Assembly (NCBI GenBank): GCA_930367215.1
Contig: OV884056.1
Location: 234,909,127-234,973,126, forward strand
Direction of reading: 5' to 3'
Source of the DNA: Pollenia angustigena
Lineage: Eukaryota > Arthropoda > Insecta > Diptera > Polleniidae
Length of the DNA: 64,000 nucleotides
The notes under the pieces were generated by a model, which was not told the DNA's origin, ran no database searches, and worked only from the letters and a program-made list of their open reading frames with translations. Below, piece after piece: positions 46,852 to 57,376 of this stretch. A program made the translations under genes and the position numbers. Positions within the stretch are counted from its first letter, which is position 1; each line of letters begins with the position of its first letter.

Positions 46852-47730
46852 TTCGTCTTAGATTAATATTGCAGAAATTACAAACGGAATGACAAACTTA
46901 TATATACCCTTTTCCACCTGTGGAGAAGGGTATAAAAAGAGTAATTTTTGGGATTTCAGTATTTTGATTATAACTCAGCCATTTGTGACCGATTTGACAG
47001 ATTTATATACCGACATGTTTAAGAAGAAATTTACCATTTACTTGAGTTATAAAGCTAGGACTCGAGGAGACCTATGGTTCCCGAAAGTGGGTATTAAAAA
47101 AAAAAATTTAATTTTGGTCATAATTTTTTTGTATCTGAACCGATTTTCCCGAGTTTTTTATAAAATATGTTCTACTAAAAATTTCCGATATTTTGGTATA
47201 TAAGTCATATCCATAGGACATATGACAGCCCTAAAATTTAGGTTTTTAAACAATTTTTAATTTTTTTGTACGGGAGGTACCACGTCCACTTCTCCAATCC
47301 CGCCCACATTTTGTAGGGTGGTGTGTATTGACAACCTTAATGTGTGTACCTAATTTGGAAACTTTGGCTCTTGCCGTTCTCCAGATATACAGAAAAAAGC
47401 AATAAAAATACAACAAGGGATTTTTGATCATATCTCAGCCATTTGTGGACCGATCTTGCCGAATTTTAATAGCACGAAATGGTGGACTATACGTGACATT
47501 AATGTAAAACAACCTAGTCGCTATCATGTCTGGAGTCTCCGGAAAACACATATCAAACGTAAGACGGACAGACGGACGGACGGACATGGTTAAATCAAGT
47601 TCTCTCCTCATAAGGACCCAGAATATATATACTTTATAGGGTCTTAGATCAATATTGCAGAAATTACAAACGGAATGACAAACTTATATATACCCTTTTC
47701 CACCTGAGGTGAAGGGTATAAAAAAATTCA
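46852..47730. repeat. mini-me-like block bounded by direct repeats
   Basis: A direct repeat of about 80 bp (TATTGCAGAAATTACAAACG, then TGACAAACTTATATATACCC and GAAGGGTATAAAA) lies at 46.86-46.94 and 47.65-47.72 kb. Between them is a (GACG)n tract (AGACGGACGGACGGACATGG) and CCCAGAATATATATACTTTA. The combination is typical of mini-me-like dipteran repeats. No LTR features, no coding. Confidence 0.55.
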
Positions 47731-47827
47731 AATGTAAATTTTTTATTATATTCATAAAAATCTATGTTTCAAAACTAGCACTTTTGTTTTTTACTGTAGA
47801 ACAATTTAGCACTTTTATTTGGTCGAT

Positions 47828-47828
<1 letters not shown>

Positions 47829-47858
<30 letters not shown>

Positions 47859-47907
47859 GCACTATGCGCCCACGATCTGGCGTAAAAGCAACAAATTATT
47901 ATTACTA
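47829..47907 (-). mobile_element. 79-bp retroposed 3' end with 14-bp target duplication
   Basis: TTATTTGGTCGATT occurs on both sides (47815-47828, 47908-47921). Between lies a T run of about 26 followed by GGCACTATGCGCCCACGATC and TGGCGTAAAAGCAAC. On the minus strand this is a 5'-truncated transcript end plus a poly(A) tail. The source transcript (a LINE 3' end or an RNA) is not identifiable here. Confidence 0.85.
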
Positions 47908-47956
47908 TTATTTGGTCGATTCTGCACTTTTAATTTGAATTCTTCTGGCAAGCCTG

Positions 47957-48912
47957 ATTGCCAATAATATTGGGATCCTTTTTATTTCAAGCATTAGTAC
48001 TTGTACTTGTATTAAAATTTAGGAAATATCTCTAGAAATGCCAACTCCCCTAGAAAACTTACTGTCCACATATTTTTATATTTGTGTGTATATCGTGGGT
48101 ATACGTACACATATTCGTATATGTATTTATTTTTAAAATGGTATTTGCTTCATTAAATTTATAATAAAAACAAACTTTTATAGACATTCCCCCAAAACTC
48201 GCCAACAGACGTACAGACAATTGTGTATGGGTGTGTTTGTGTATTAAAGTATTTTAAAAACAGATTTCGTATCCCTTATTTATTAACTTTTTTTGGGGGG
48301 TGGGGGGGTTTAAAGCAACGACAATAACAAATATAATTTGGGTTTGCTGTGTGAGTGTTTTTTATATTTTAAATGATTATTCCCCCATAAACACACAATA
48401 TAAAAATCTGTTGGGATTTTGTATTTCTCTCTGGTACTTTTTTTATTTTTGCTTTAAATCAAATACAGACTTGGTCGTATGGCTATTAGTAGGGATTCTG
48501 TTTAAGGAAGAAAAAGAAAGTTACAAATTTTAATTTTTGTTTTTTTTCTATAGATAATGAAAAAAGGTACTTTCCAGGGTTTTTGGGCTGACCCGGTATT
48601 AAAAATACATACTTGTTTGGATATTTATTTAAACGATGCTCTTGCTCTCTAATTGAAATAGGTGTGATTGCAGACCAATGTGTCTCAGTTAATGAATGGT
48701 GTTATTAAAATAATTGAAAAAGTGTGATAGTACAAGAACAATATTTTTTTAACTATGGCAAATCCCTTTTTCCAATATTAAGTTTAGAAAGCAATGGCTA
48801 CTTTATCAAGGTAGCGGAACAAATAACCACGAAGGGGTTTGAATAGTCTATAATTTCTTTAGCTCAAAGTCAATTAAATAATGAATTTCTATTTTATTTA
48901 TTAATCATTTTT
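47957..48912. other. Stretch without recognised genes
   Basis: AT-rich with a short G run near 48.30 kb. The 77-residue plus frame at 48300-48533 is hydrophobic and unremarkable. Confidence 0.45.
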
Positions 48913-49148
48913 AATGTTTGTGAAGATAAATAGTCAAATTCATTTTTAAAAAACATCGCATGCGATAAGAAATATTAAAAAAATATCGCATGCTATAAAA
49001 AATAGTATAAAGAAAATATGATTATTTGCACTAAATTTAAAAGTTTTTTTGAAATATCAATCTTTTTTTATCGATTTTTTTTTAATATTAAAAAGTTATT
49101 TGATATTTTATTAGTTTTTTTTTTAATATTAAAATTTGTGATTTTTAA

Positions 49149-49840
49149 TTCAAATTTTTTTTTTAATATTTTTAATTAGGCTTAAGTTCATTAAATTTAA
49201 ATTTTCATTAAATCATTTTTTAAGAAGAAAGGAATTTTACAACATGAAAATTAATTAAAATTGCTACACTCAAAATATTATGTAGTTAAATTCAAACGAA
49301 AATTAATTTTAAACAAATTAAAATTCATTTAAAAAACGGATCATTTACATTTCATTTAAAACAAATGATTTTTACATTCATTTTTAAATTTTTTATTTAT
49401 TAAACAGCATAATCATTAAAATTGAATAGTTTTTACTTTAAAAAAATACATTTCAACCGGCAAAAATCAAACTTCATAATAAAATAAAAACGAAAAAACA
49501 TTATTTTTTGGTAGTTTGTTTTTTGAATAACAAACATAAATGTTAAAAAATAAAATTATTCGTAAAATAACTATATTTTGATTCAAATTTAACAGTACGG
49601 AAAACGAATTTAATAACCCACAATCAGTTACTGTAATAATTTTATAAGTGTACTGATAATCTCTCATACTGACCGTGGCTCGAACCCTAGCCGGCAGGTT
49701 ACAATGACATGTTTCGATCGCAACCACTCGATCTCCTCAGATGGATTTGTCATCGTACACTCGCAGTCATCGACGACTGCTGACGTCAATAGTCAAACAT
49801 CAATCCTTAAACCAAATTGTATTTTAACCTTTGGTATTTT
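49149..49840 (-). mobile_element. SINE-like retroposon copy 2, interrupted by MITE M
   Basis: Flanked by TTGTGATTTTTAA and TTGTGATTTTTTAA, a 13-14-base duplication typical of LINE-mediated insertion. The tRNA-like core (GGTTCGAGCC on the minus strand) is at about 49.67-49.76 kb. Colinear with copy 1 once the 384-bp MITE is removed. Confidence 0.85.
49267..49650. mobile_element. TA-flanked MITE family M, copy 2, inside SINE-like copy 2
   Basis: CACTCAAAATATT start, TTTTATAAGTG end, TA on both sides. The uninterrupted SINE-like copy at 15.4 kb gives the empty site (TTGTTATTGATAATC versus TTGC-TA-insert-TA-CTGATAATC). Lacks an internal segment present in copy 1 of the MITE. Confidence 0.88.
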
Positions 49841-50461
49841 TTGTGATTTTTTAAAAATATGACTGACTAAAATTGTCATATATGATTCATGTGAGGGATG
49901 TGGCCACTGTGCCCAAATCCTTCCATTTCAAGGAAATGAACCTGTAAGAAAATTCCGATTATGGACTTAAGAAAATTTTACTTAGAAAGTGCTCTGTAAG
50001 GGATTTGGCCACTGTATCCAAATTCTTCCATCTCAGGAAAATCAAATTTATTTATATGTAGATTATGGTAGCCTTGTCCATAGTCTTCATATTCTAAGAG
50101 GTTTCGTTCCCTAAAATGGAAGCATTTTAAAATTTTGTGAAAATAATCGTATTTTCTTTGAAATATTTTTATCGCATGCGATATTTTTGTTATATTTGTT
50201 TATCGCATGCGATATTTTTAAAAAATTAACTAAACTTTTTGTATTTATCTTAACACACATTCATTTTTGTAGTAATAGCTATTATATTTATGAAAAAGAA
50301 AAAAAGTAAACCCAGAAAGAACCTTATTTCGTTTTTTTTGCAGACTATTGAACGTTTTCAAATTAATAACATTATTAACACAAAATGAGGCTATAAAATT
50401 AATCTAAAACATATTTGTAAACAGTTTATTGCTATTTGATGTGAGCAGATTCTTATTGTGT

Positions 50462-50830
50462 TACTAAAGATCGCCAACATCCAATCTTAATAACTTCCAC
50501 GTCTATTCTCAGAAGAAATCAGCTATCACTATATTTTAATCTTCTTAAGCTAATCACACAAATTTATTATTGCTAAATCAACAGTTGTCTAATATAAAGT
50601 GGGCCGAAGTACTTGCAATTAAACAAAATGAAAGCAATTTTGAGAGTGTTATTCGTAAATTTTATTCATTTATCCATCATCGTATTTCAACAGAAGCACC
50701 TTTAATAAAAAAAAGTTTAAGCAAATCGTTCTCCATGGTTTTCCAATTATTTTGCCAGGTATGGTTAAAAAACAGAACGAACCCACTTTAGCAAAATTTA
50801 AAAAACGCAATTGCGCATCTCATCGATGCC
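50462..50830 (+). pseudogene. Non-LTR retrotransposon fragment (endonuclease/RT linker)
   Basis: Plus-strand frames read KDRQHPILI, then NQQLSNIKWAEVLAIKQNE and FYSFIHHRISTEAPLIKK, and after a frame change SPWFSNYF. This order (D-x-HHP-like strand end of the endonuclease, an IxWxxxL segment, an F-Y-hydrophobic helix, then PxWFSxxL) is that of the linker between endonuclease and reverse transcriptase in Jockey/CR1-group LINEs. Stops and frameshifts make it a relic. Not the same family as the Jockey copies here. Confidence 0.55.
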
Positions 50831-50983
50831 CTTATTTAATTGCAGGAAGCCATTTTAACTTAGACAACAAAATGTCCTTTGAGTTTTTTTAAAGGAAATT
50901 TAAAATATAAATTTTTCTAAATTATTCGCCAATTTCTTTGCTTCAACTTTCTCGACTTAAAATTATACCAGCGATTCGTTTCC

Positions 50984-51212
50984 ATCACTGAACCAAAAAT
51001 ACAATGAAAATGTACGTTAAGCAAACAACTTACGTTTATGAAAATATTTTCCTTGGCTCAACGAATTATTCGTAAATATAATGAAAATAATACCTAATAG
51101 AAGTAAAATTTTCATTATATTAACGAATAATTCGTTGAGCCAACGAAAATATTTTCATAAACGTAATTCGTTTGCTTAACGTACATTTTCATTGGATTTT
51201 GGGTTCAGTGAT
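50984..51212. repeat. Near-perfect 229-bp palindrome (hairpin MITE Y)
   Basis: ATCACTGAAC and GTTCAGTGAT ends; arms of about 105 bp (AATGAAAATGTACGTTAAGC, ATGAAAATATTTTCCTTGGC, CAACGAATTATTCGT) are mirrored with few mismatches around a 15-20-base centre. No clear duplication beyond the AT built into the ends. Confidence 0.88.
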
Positions 51213-52109
51213 ATGAAATTTTTACAAAGGCATCAGTAAATATTTCTTCTTTCGTGATCTCTGCCTTTGTGACATGTCTTAAAAGTTTTGTTTATATTAA
51301 CTTGTAATATTCTTAAAATTAGGTAGTTGTCTAATAACTTTCCTTTCTTTCATTAAATTTTCCAAGTCGTCTTTACATATTAAAATAATGAAGTTTAAGA
51401 CCAGTAAAACCCCTTCATTTCTTTAAGGTCACCCCGTACTTGAGAAATTTTCATTCATTGCAAATTTTAAACACCCCTAATATACCAAAAAAACTACATT
51501 TAAACTATTCCCAAAGTGTAACAGAATATTTCCTTTCACATACATACATTTTTATTTATTTAAGTTTTTTTTTTTTCGATGTTCAAAAAATATTTAAATT
51601 TTACTGATATTTAAGTAAATAAATATTCACCACCCAGGCATTAAGTTATAAAAAAAAATAGTTTAAAGTTGAATTTAATTTCCACAAAGCAACAACGATA
51701 CGAGGAAGAAAATATGGAACCGGAAACAAGTCACATGAGTTTGGTTGAGATTTTTAAGTTTTTGTCCGATTATTTATCTTTTTTTTTCTCCTTTTTTCAA
51801 TTTAATATTCAATACATGCGAATGCATTTTGGGTCATCATGAATAAACAAAATTAGAAAATAAATACCGGAAATATCTGTAGCAAAAGGAATTTTATTTT
51901 AAACCAAATGTTATTTATTATTTAGAACGAAATTATAGATGTGTATTTATATTTGATTTTTCTTTTTTGTTTGCTGACCAGGAAGGGTCAAATAGGGACT
52001 AAAAAAATATATTTAAGATCTTCTTTAATGTTTTTAATGATTAAAATATGTTGGAATGCATGACTTTTGACAATTTTTTTTTCGTTTGTTGTAAGACGGC
52101 ATAACAATA
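51213..52109. other. AT-rich stretch without recognised features
   Basis: Poly-T and A-rich DNA with no open frame of interest. Confidence 0.5.
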
Positions 52110-52720
52110 TTTTATTTATTCATTAATTAGCTATGACCTTTTCCAGCTTTGTGGCAACATAAATATTGCGCGTTAAAAGATTTGCTCAGCTTTTTAAGAC
52201 CTAAAACGATTAAAGCACGTTTTTGATACTCTGTTTTGACTGAAAAGCGTAGTTTTGTAAGAGAGTTCTGTATCAACCGAAACAAAAAGCAGTCGGAAGG
52301 GGCAAGGTGTACCTAAAAGAAAGGTAGGACAAAACTTCGCAACCATTATTTTCCAAATGGTTTAAAACTGGTCTTGCAAAATGTGGCCAGGCTTTGTTTC
52401 TAGTCGAAAATCGCTTAAGGCGAATACTTTGTGTTTGGTATAAATCTGCTGCAAACGTCAGGCTGGATTTAAGCAACTCAAAAAAGCTAATTTAACTGGT
52501 TGGCTGGGCTTCACATACGACAGCTTACACTTCGAGTTCTCGTAATGAATCCATATTTAATCACTAGTCATTATTGATGTAAAATTTTCAAGTTTTTTTG
52601 TTTGACGTTCAAGCAGCATTTCGGATCCAAATAGATTTTAACGTTTCTTGGCTTCCAATTTTGTGGTAATCAATTTACACGCCAGATGCTTTTAGGGCGC
52701 ATCTGAAGTCAGATAAGCTA
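52110..52720 (-). pseudogene. mariner transposase pseudogene
   Basis: Minus-strand translation gives, in mariner order, LLERQTKKLENF, then SD*IWIHYENSKCK (matching the DEKWI(H/Y) motif with the first catalytic aspartate and a stop), LSYVKPSQPV (the WVxPGQP motif), ELLKSSLTFAADLYQTQ, NKAWPHFARPVLNHLENNG (matching the HDNARPH motif with the second catalytic aspartate changed to asparagine) and a decayed YSPDLAP region. Several stops and shifts. A D34D mariner fossil, much older than the DD37D copies. No terminal repeats recognised. Confidence 0.75.
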
Positions 52721-52927
52721 TCTTTTTGCATTTAATACAATGTTTCAAATCATAACCAAATTAAAATAATAAACTTAGTTTTGAATTTATAAAAAAAGTT
52801 TCTTAATTGAACAAATTGTAAAAATGTACTTCTTATTTTATATTTAAACATCAGCGGCGTTATTTGATTTCGCTGCTGGCAACAAAACTGATGTTCAGTT
52901 TACATCCGTAATAAACCCATTAACCAG

Positions 52928-53158
52928 GGGTCTAATCACCGCATTCGATACTTTCGTATCGAATAAACTATCGAATTTTTTAGTATACGGTAGACACTGA
53001 CGTATCGAATGAAAACTCGATAAATGTAATGTAAAGTTACTCGATATTGAATGCTATTATTTCAAATTCAATACATTTTCTTCGATATCAAATGTCATGA
53101 AACCAAAATAAATTATTTCGATAAATTTTGCTCGATATCGTATGCGGTGATTAGACCT
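52928..53158. mobile_element. MITE family D, copy 2
   Basis: GGGTCTAATCACCGCATTCG to CATGCGGTGATTAGACCT-type end (GCGGTGATTAGACCT), 231 bp, strongly similar to 4.4-4.6 kb throughout and carrying one extra TATCGAAT-type segment near the left end. CAG lies outside both ends (52925-52927, 53159-53161). Confidence 0.85.
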
Positions 53159-54125
53159 CAGATTCCCACTCAGCTACATGTGGAATTAGCTCCAATTCTT
53201 TAAAAAAAAAACTGCAGAACAACTAAAATTTTTTTTTAATAAATTTATTTAAAAATATTTGAGAGAAAAGCAGTTCGGTATGATTTGTTTATTTATTCTT
53301 GCTCTATATTTTGAGACTAGACTTTTTGCCAATCAGTAATTCAAAACTATTCTGAGCTCCAGCAAAGCTTCCCCATCTCTGGATTTCAACCATTAAAATA
53401 ATTGGTAGATCAAGTGAACCACATTGTAATAAAAATAACAATTTAAGTTTTCAACACTCTTACAACTACAAATACACTCATGTTGGACGAATTGGTATTA
53501 GGGCGGTACTGGTTTGCTAAAAAATTAAATTAAAAACCATAAACAGTTCAGTAAATAAACTACAATACTAATGAAAAATCTTCAGTTTAAGAAAAACTTT
53601 CAAAATTTATTGGTGTTCCTTGTAGAGTGTAAGCCGGGAAAATATCAGATTTTAGAGAGAATTGCATAGAATAACACAAATCTTCGAAGATTCCTAAATT
53701 GTTTATGTTAAAATAAATGGCTCTAATGGATTTTACAATTATCGAACCTTAAGGCCTTTTTCGGAAAAAGACGTTAGAAAATGTAAATTTTAACAAAACT
53801 CACTATAAATAAATACTGGTCGAATCGGCAGATCATATTAGAATAAATCCCAATCTTGGTAAATTGACCCTATAAAAATAGCTCCCAGATAAAACTGCTT
53901 GCAAAAATAATGGAATGAACATTATTAATAAGACATTTAAGTTCTTTATGGATATAAATAATGAAATTAAGGAGGTCTAAAACGGATTATAGGGTTCACA
54001 TAAGGGTTTTCGTTCTTGCTAAAAATATATGCCTTCGTGAGCAACTTAGACAAAACTTAAACTGTCCTTGAGATGAAATTCAGAAAAAAATAGTGATGCA
54101 ACTAGCACTCCCAAACATGTTTTTG
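53159..54125. other. Stretch without recognised genes; MITE M fragment
   Basis: AAAACCATAAACAGTTC and CTACAATACTAAT near 53.54 kb match an internal part of MITE M copy 1 (15.53 kb). The rest is AT-rich with no supported feature. Confidence 0.4.
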
Positions 54126-55135
54126 CGTGTGTGAAGATAAATATGAAAAGTTGAACTAATTTTTCAAAAATATCGCATGCGATGAAAAATTTATCAAAAA
54201 ATATCGCATGCGATAAAAAAAAATATTTAAGAAAATATGACTATTTACACGAAATTTTAAAGTTTTCATGAAAAGTTAATAACTTATATTTAACATTAAA
54301 AACTTATTTGATATTATATAAGTCTTTTTATATTAAAATTTACAGCCAGGCCCACGATATCACACGTTAACGTTCGCATAGAAAATTACATTTAAAACAA
54401 AAACAAATTTTATAAATTGTTTCTTTGCGAACTCAACGTGTGACATCGTGTGCCTGGCTGTTATTATATTTGAAAAAATATGACATAGTAATATTCTCAT
54501 GAAAGTGTTCTGTGAGAGATAATGGCCACTGTGTCCAAATCCTACGATCTCAGGAAATAAAACCTAATGGAAAATGATGAATATGGACAAGGCTACCATA
54601 GCTGCAGTATGTGGAGTGTAGAGTTATTTTATAAAAAGACAACAAAAAGAAAAAGCTTCAAAATTAGTTAAAAGGCCTTTGTAAAAGAGTTTAATTTGAT
54701 TAAATTATTTCAAATAGATTAATTTAAATTCATTTTTGTGTATGTACATTAGACCGTCTCACTTTTTACACTTACAATTCCTTCACAAATACAATTTGAA
54801 TATAGTGCTCATAGATTATTGCAGCCTTGTCCATAGTCTTCATTTTCCATTAGGTTTGATTCCCTGAGATCGAAGGATTCGGACACAGTCGCCATATCCC
54901 TCACAGAGCCCTTTCATGAGAATTTTACTCAAAGTGATATTTTTTCATAAATCATAAATTTTAGTTTTAAATGTTTAAAAAAAATTATTGATTTTTCATA
55001 AAAACTTTAAAATTTCGTGTATTTTCTATATAATATTTTTTTATCATATGCGATATTTTTTTAATATATTTTTTTTCGCATGCGATATTTTTAAAAAATA
55101 ATTTTTAACTTTTCATATTTATCTTCACACACATT
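54126..55135. mobile_element. Foldback element X, copy 2
   Basis: GTGTGTGAAGATAAATATG and its inverse near 55.12 kb form the ends. ATCGCATGCGAT occurs twice in the left arm and as close variants in the right arm. Inner arms carry GGCCACTGTGTCCAAATCC and its inverse around 54.85-54.90 kb. The most symmetrical of the three copies; no coding. Confidence 0.8.
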
Positions 55136-55193
55136 AAAAGTTAATACAACACATAAAATAGTTAGCTCTCTTAATGAGATTCGTACAGGGAAC

Positions 55194-55451
55194 ATGTTTG
55201 AAGTCGATAAAATTCGTAACCCCAGTAACATTAAAGTCAATCAACGTTCTAAAAGCACGAAACAAATTTTAGGTCTAATGCAAAAAAAGTCTTTAGTAAA
55301 GCTTATAATAGACACAAGACACAGTTTATTTGTTCCTTTGATAATCGGCAATGAAAGATTCCACAGCTCCTCCTTAATTAATTTTCACTCCACATACTTA
55401 AATAGGCCAAATACACAAAATAGTCTTTTTCATTTATTGTGTCAACAATAA
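55194..55451 (+). other. Unassigned 85-residue open frame
   Basis: Begins MFEVDKIRNPSNIKVNQRSK and contains KQILGLMQKKSLVKLIIDTR; basic, with plausible coding composition, and open for about 17 codons upstream of the ATG. I do not recognise it. It starts just outside foldback X copy 2, so it could be unique host sequence or another decayed transposon. Confidence 0.25.
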
Positions 55452-55789
55452 TTCGATTTTATTTAATGTAAAAAAAAAATTAAATTAAATGTATGCCCAT
55501 TGGTCGGTTACATGAATATGGGCTCAATAAAATACACACAATTTGTAGAGTTTGCATTACTGAAATACAAAAACACAAACCGTTTGCGAATATTTGAATG
55601 TTTTGTGAAAGAGAATAATTTGAAAACTTTTAAACCAACAAAATATTTATAAAGCACTTTTGTTGAGAAACAATTATATATCAACATTAAAGGAAAATAG
55701 TCATCATAAATTTGATATTTGATGATAAATTAATTAGTTACGCAATATTATTTGTAGTTTTCCAAACATCAGTTTTTCAAGACAATGGC

Positions 55790-56365
55790 GCATAAATCAG
55801 GCTAAATTTGGCCGATGGTATGGATTCCGTGGGTTTTGAAAGCCGTTGTGGTTTCTGGCTTATTCGCATAGAACTGTGACTTAAGGAAACACGACAAGAA
55901 AAAGTCTAAAGCAGTCAAATCGCATGATCTATGTGGCTAGTGTACATCACCTTCATGTGAGATACCCATACCCTTGAATCGCTCGTGCAGAATGTCTAAC
56001 GTGGCATGAAGTGTGTCGCAAGCAGCGTGCTCGTGTTGAAACAATTTTTCATTGGTTTCCAAATCATCCAATTCAAACCAAAAAAGTTTATTATCATCAA
56101 TATGGACCGATGACGCCGCTAGCCCAAAATCAACACCAAACAGTGACTTTTTCGAAATGCATAAGAAGCACAAATTAAACGATTCATCCGTCCAAGGTGA
56201 TTTAGCAAAACATACCCAATTATGAATACAATTGAATTTACATATGAAAAATGGGAGAAGGGAGAAAACTCCCGGGGAGTTTTTATTCATAATTGGGCTG
56301 ACTGAATAATTGACAGCTAATACGACAGACTTAACTGGAACAACGTGGCCGCTATGCACCGTCAA
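55790..56365 (-). pseudogene. Tc1/mariner-superfamily transposase relic, second family
   Basis: The minus-strand frame reads FGVDFGLAASSVHIDDNKLF, then LFQHEHAACDTLHATLDILH (matching the WFQQDGA-C-HTA segment of this superfamily, with the catalytic aspartate lost), ISHEGDV, and further on PHRSCDLTALDFFL and YANKPET. The order matches the DD37-type transposase at 10.7 and 60 kb, but the sequence differs clearly, so this is another lineage. Frameshifts and stops; no ends identified. Confidence 0.65.
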
Positions 56366-56799
56366 AGTTCAGAAGTCCTTTTCGAAAGACCCTTTCGTAT
56401 ATAAGACGATCACATCATATATACGATATCATATCGTCACATAAAATCCAAAAGACCGTAAACGACAAAAAATTCAGAATCGACAAATAACATTATAAAA
56501 CAAAAAATGTTTTTAGTTTAACGAACTGTGTACAGAGTGGCGCATAAGTAACGTAATGATTTAATAAGTTAAAACATTTTCTGTTCACTTTTTTTTTGGT
56601 TTTTTTCAGAACTTATTTTAACAAATTTGGGAATATGCTGGAAAGACTCAGCACAAAACAAAGAATGAAAGTTTTTTTTTTTTTTTTGAAAATCAGTATT
56701 CAGGAGCAAAGTTGATATTGAACCATGAGCGATGAATGCCATTATTCCCTAAATAAACCAGATTTGCATAATATGAAGCATCCAACATCCAAGAAAACA

Positions 56800-57026
56800 G
56801 GTCTGTTCTGAAAATCACTTTAATTCAAAGCACGTGATTGCAAATCAAATGTGTCTTTTAAATTCACACATGTGTTACTCTGGTGTTCCGTTTTTGAGTT
56901 TTTTTTTTGTGATTGTCAATTGCCGAAGCACACCGAGAAACACAAAAATGATGTGATTTTCCGAACACAAAAAATCACACTTTTAAAAACACGTGATTCG
57001 AAATCACGTGGTTTTCAGAACAGGCC
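56800..57026. repeat. Inverted-repeat element Z (GTTCTGAAAA ends)
   Basis: GGTCTGTTCTGAAAATCAC at the left mirrors GTGGTTTTCAGAACAGGCC at the right; CACGTGATT motifs recur inside in both orientations. Likely a MITE; duplication not clear. Confidence 0.6.
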
Positions 57027-57059
57027 CGATAATTGTTGAGCATTAAATGCACCTAATTA

Positions 57060-57376
57060 CAGCCGTACCTAAACAAAAGCGGCACACGTTTTCTGGTTGT
57101 CAAAAATTGTCATGCCCATACAATTTGTATGCAGCAACGCAACGCTTTGAAATGGCGAAGTTGGCCGCTACTGTTAATAAATAATGGCAATTTAGCTGTT
57201 TTTTTTGGTAAATTTTAATTTCATTTTGTATTTCTTTAATGAGGGTTTTATTAAAAGGAAACTTAACTCTACTGTTTGTGATACAACGTTGACGCTCTTG
57301 TTTAGGTATGGCATATCAGCGTAAAAGCTAAGCGGAAGATACCGTTCCGCCTTCCGCTCTTGTTCAGGTACAGCTA
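57060..57376. mobile_element. MITE family G, copy 2 (TTA duplication)
   Basis: CAGCCGTACCTAAACAAAAG at the left, CTCTTGTTCAGGTACAGCTA at the right, TTA on both sides (57057-57059, 57377-57379). Oriented opposite to the 8.43-kb copy and about 50 bp shorter. Confidence 0.88.

Larger units (their letters stand above)
44658..47956. mobile_element. 3.3-kb hAT-like element W
   Basis: CAGGCTTGCCAG and CTGGCAAGCCTG are perfect 12-bp inverted ends. Flanking octamers ATTACCAC and ATTGCCAA agree at six of eight positions, as for an aged 8-bp hAT duplication. Subterminal TTTAGCAC occurs about five times within 120 bp of the left end and again near the right end, like hAT transposase-binding repeats. Size fits an autonomous element, but the frames at 45300-45500 and 45526-45708 show no recognisable hAT domain. 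It hosts a mini-me-like block, a tRNA-like sequence and a retroposed tail. Confidence 0.65.
48913..50261. mobile_element. Foldback element X, copy 1 (ATCGCATGCGAT motifs)
   Basis: Left AATGTTTGTGAAGATAAAT and right ATTTATCTTAACACACATT are inverted ends, flanked by CATTTTT on both sides. Each arm carries two copies of the palindrome ATCGCATGCGAT or a close variant. The centre has GGCCACTGT(G/A)(C/T)CCAAAT-type segments. Interrupted by the SINE-like copy 2 (49149-49840). Confidence 0.75.

Noticed and set aside
46852..47730. Direct repeats as long terminal repeats of a retrotransposon
   Set aside because: No TG...CA ends, primer-binding site, polypurine tract or gag/pol coding between them; the sequence is mini-me-like.
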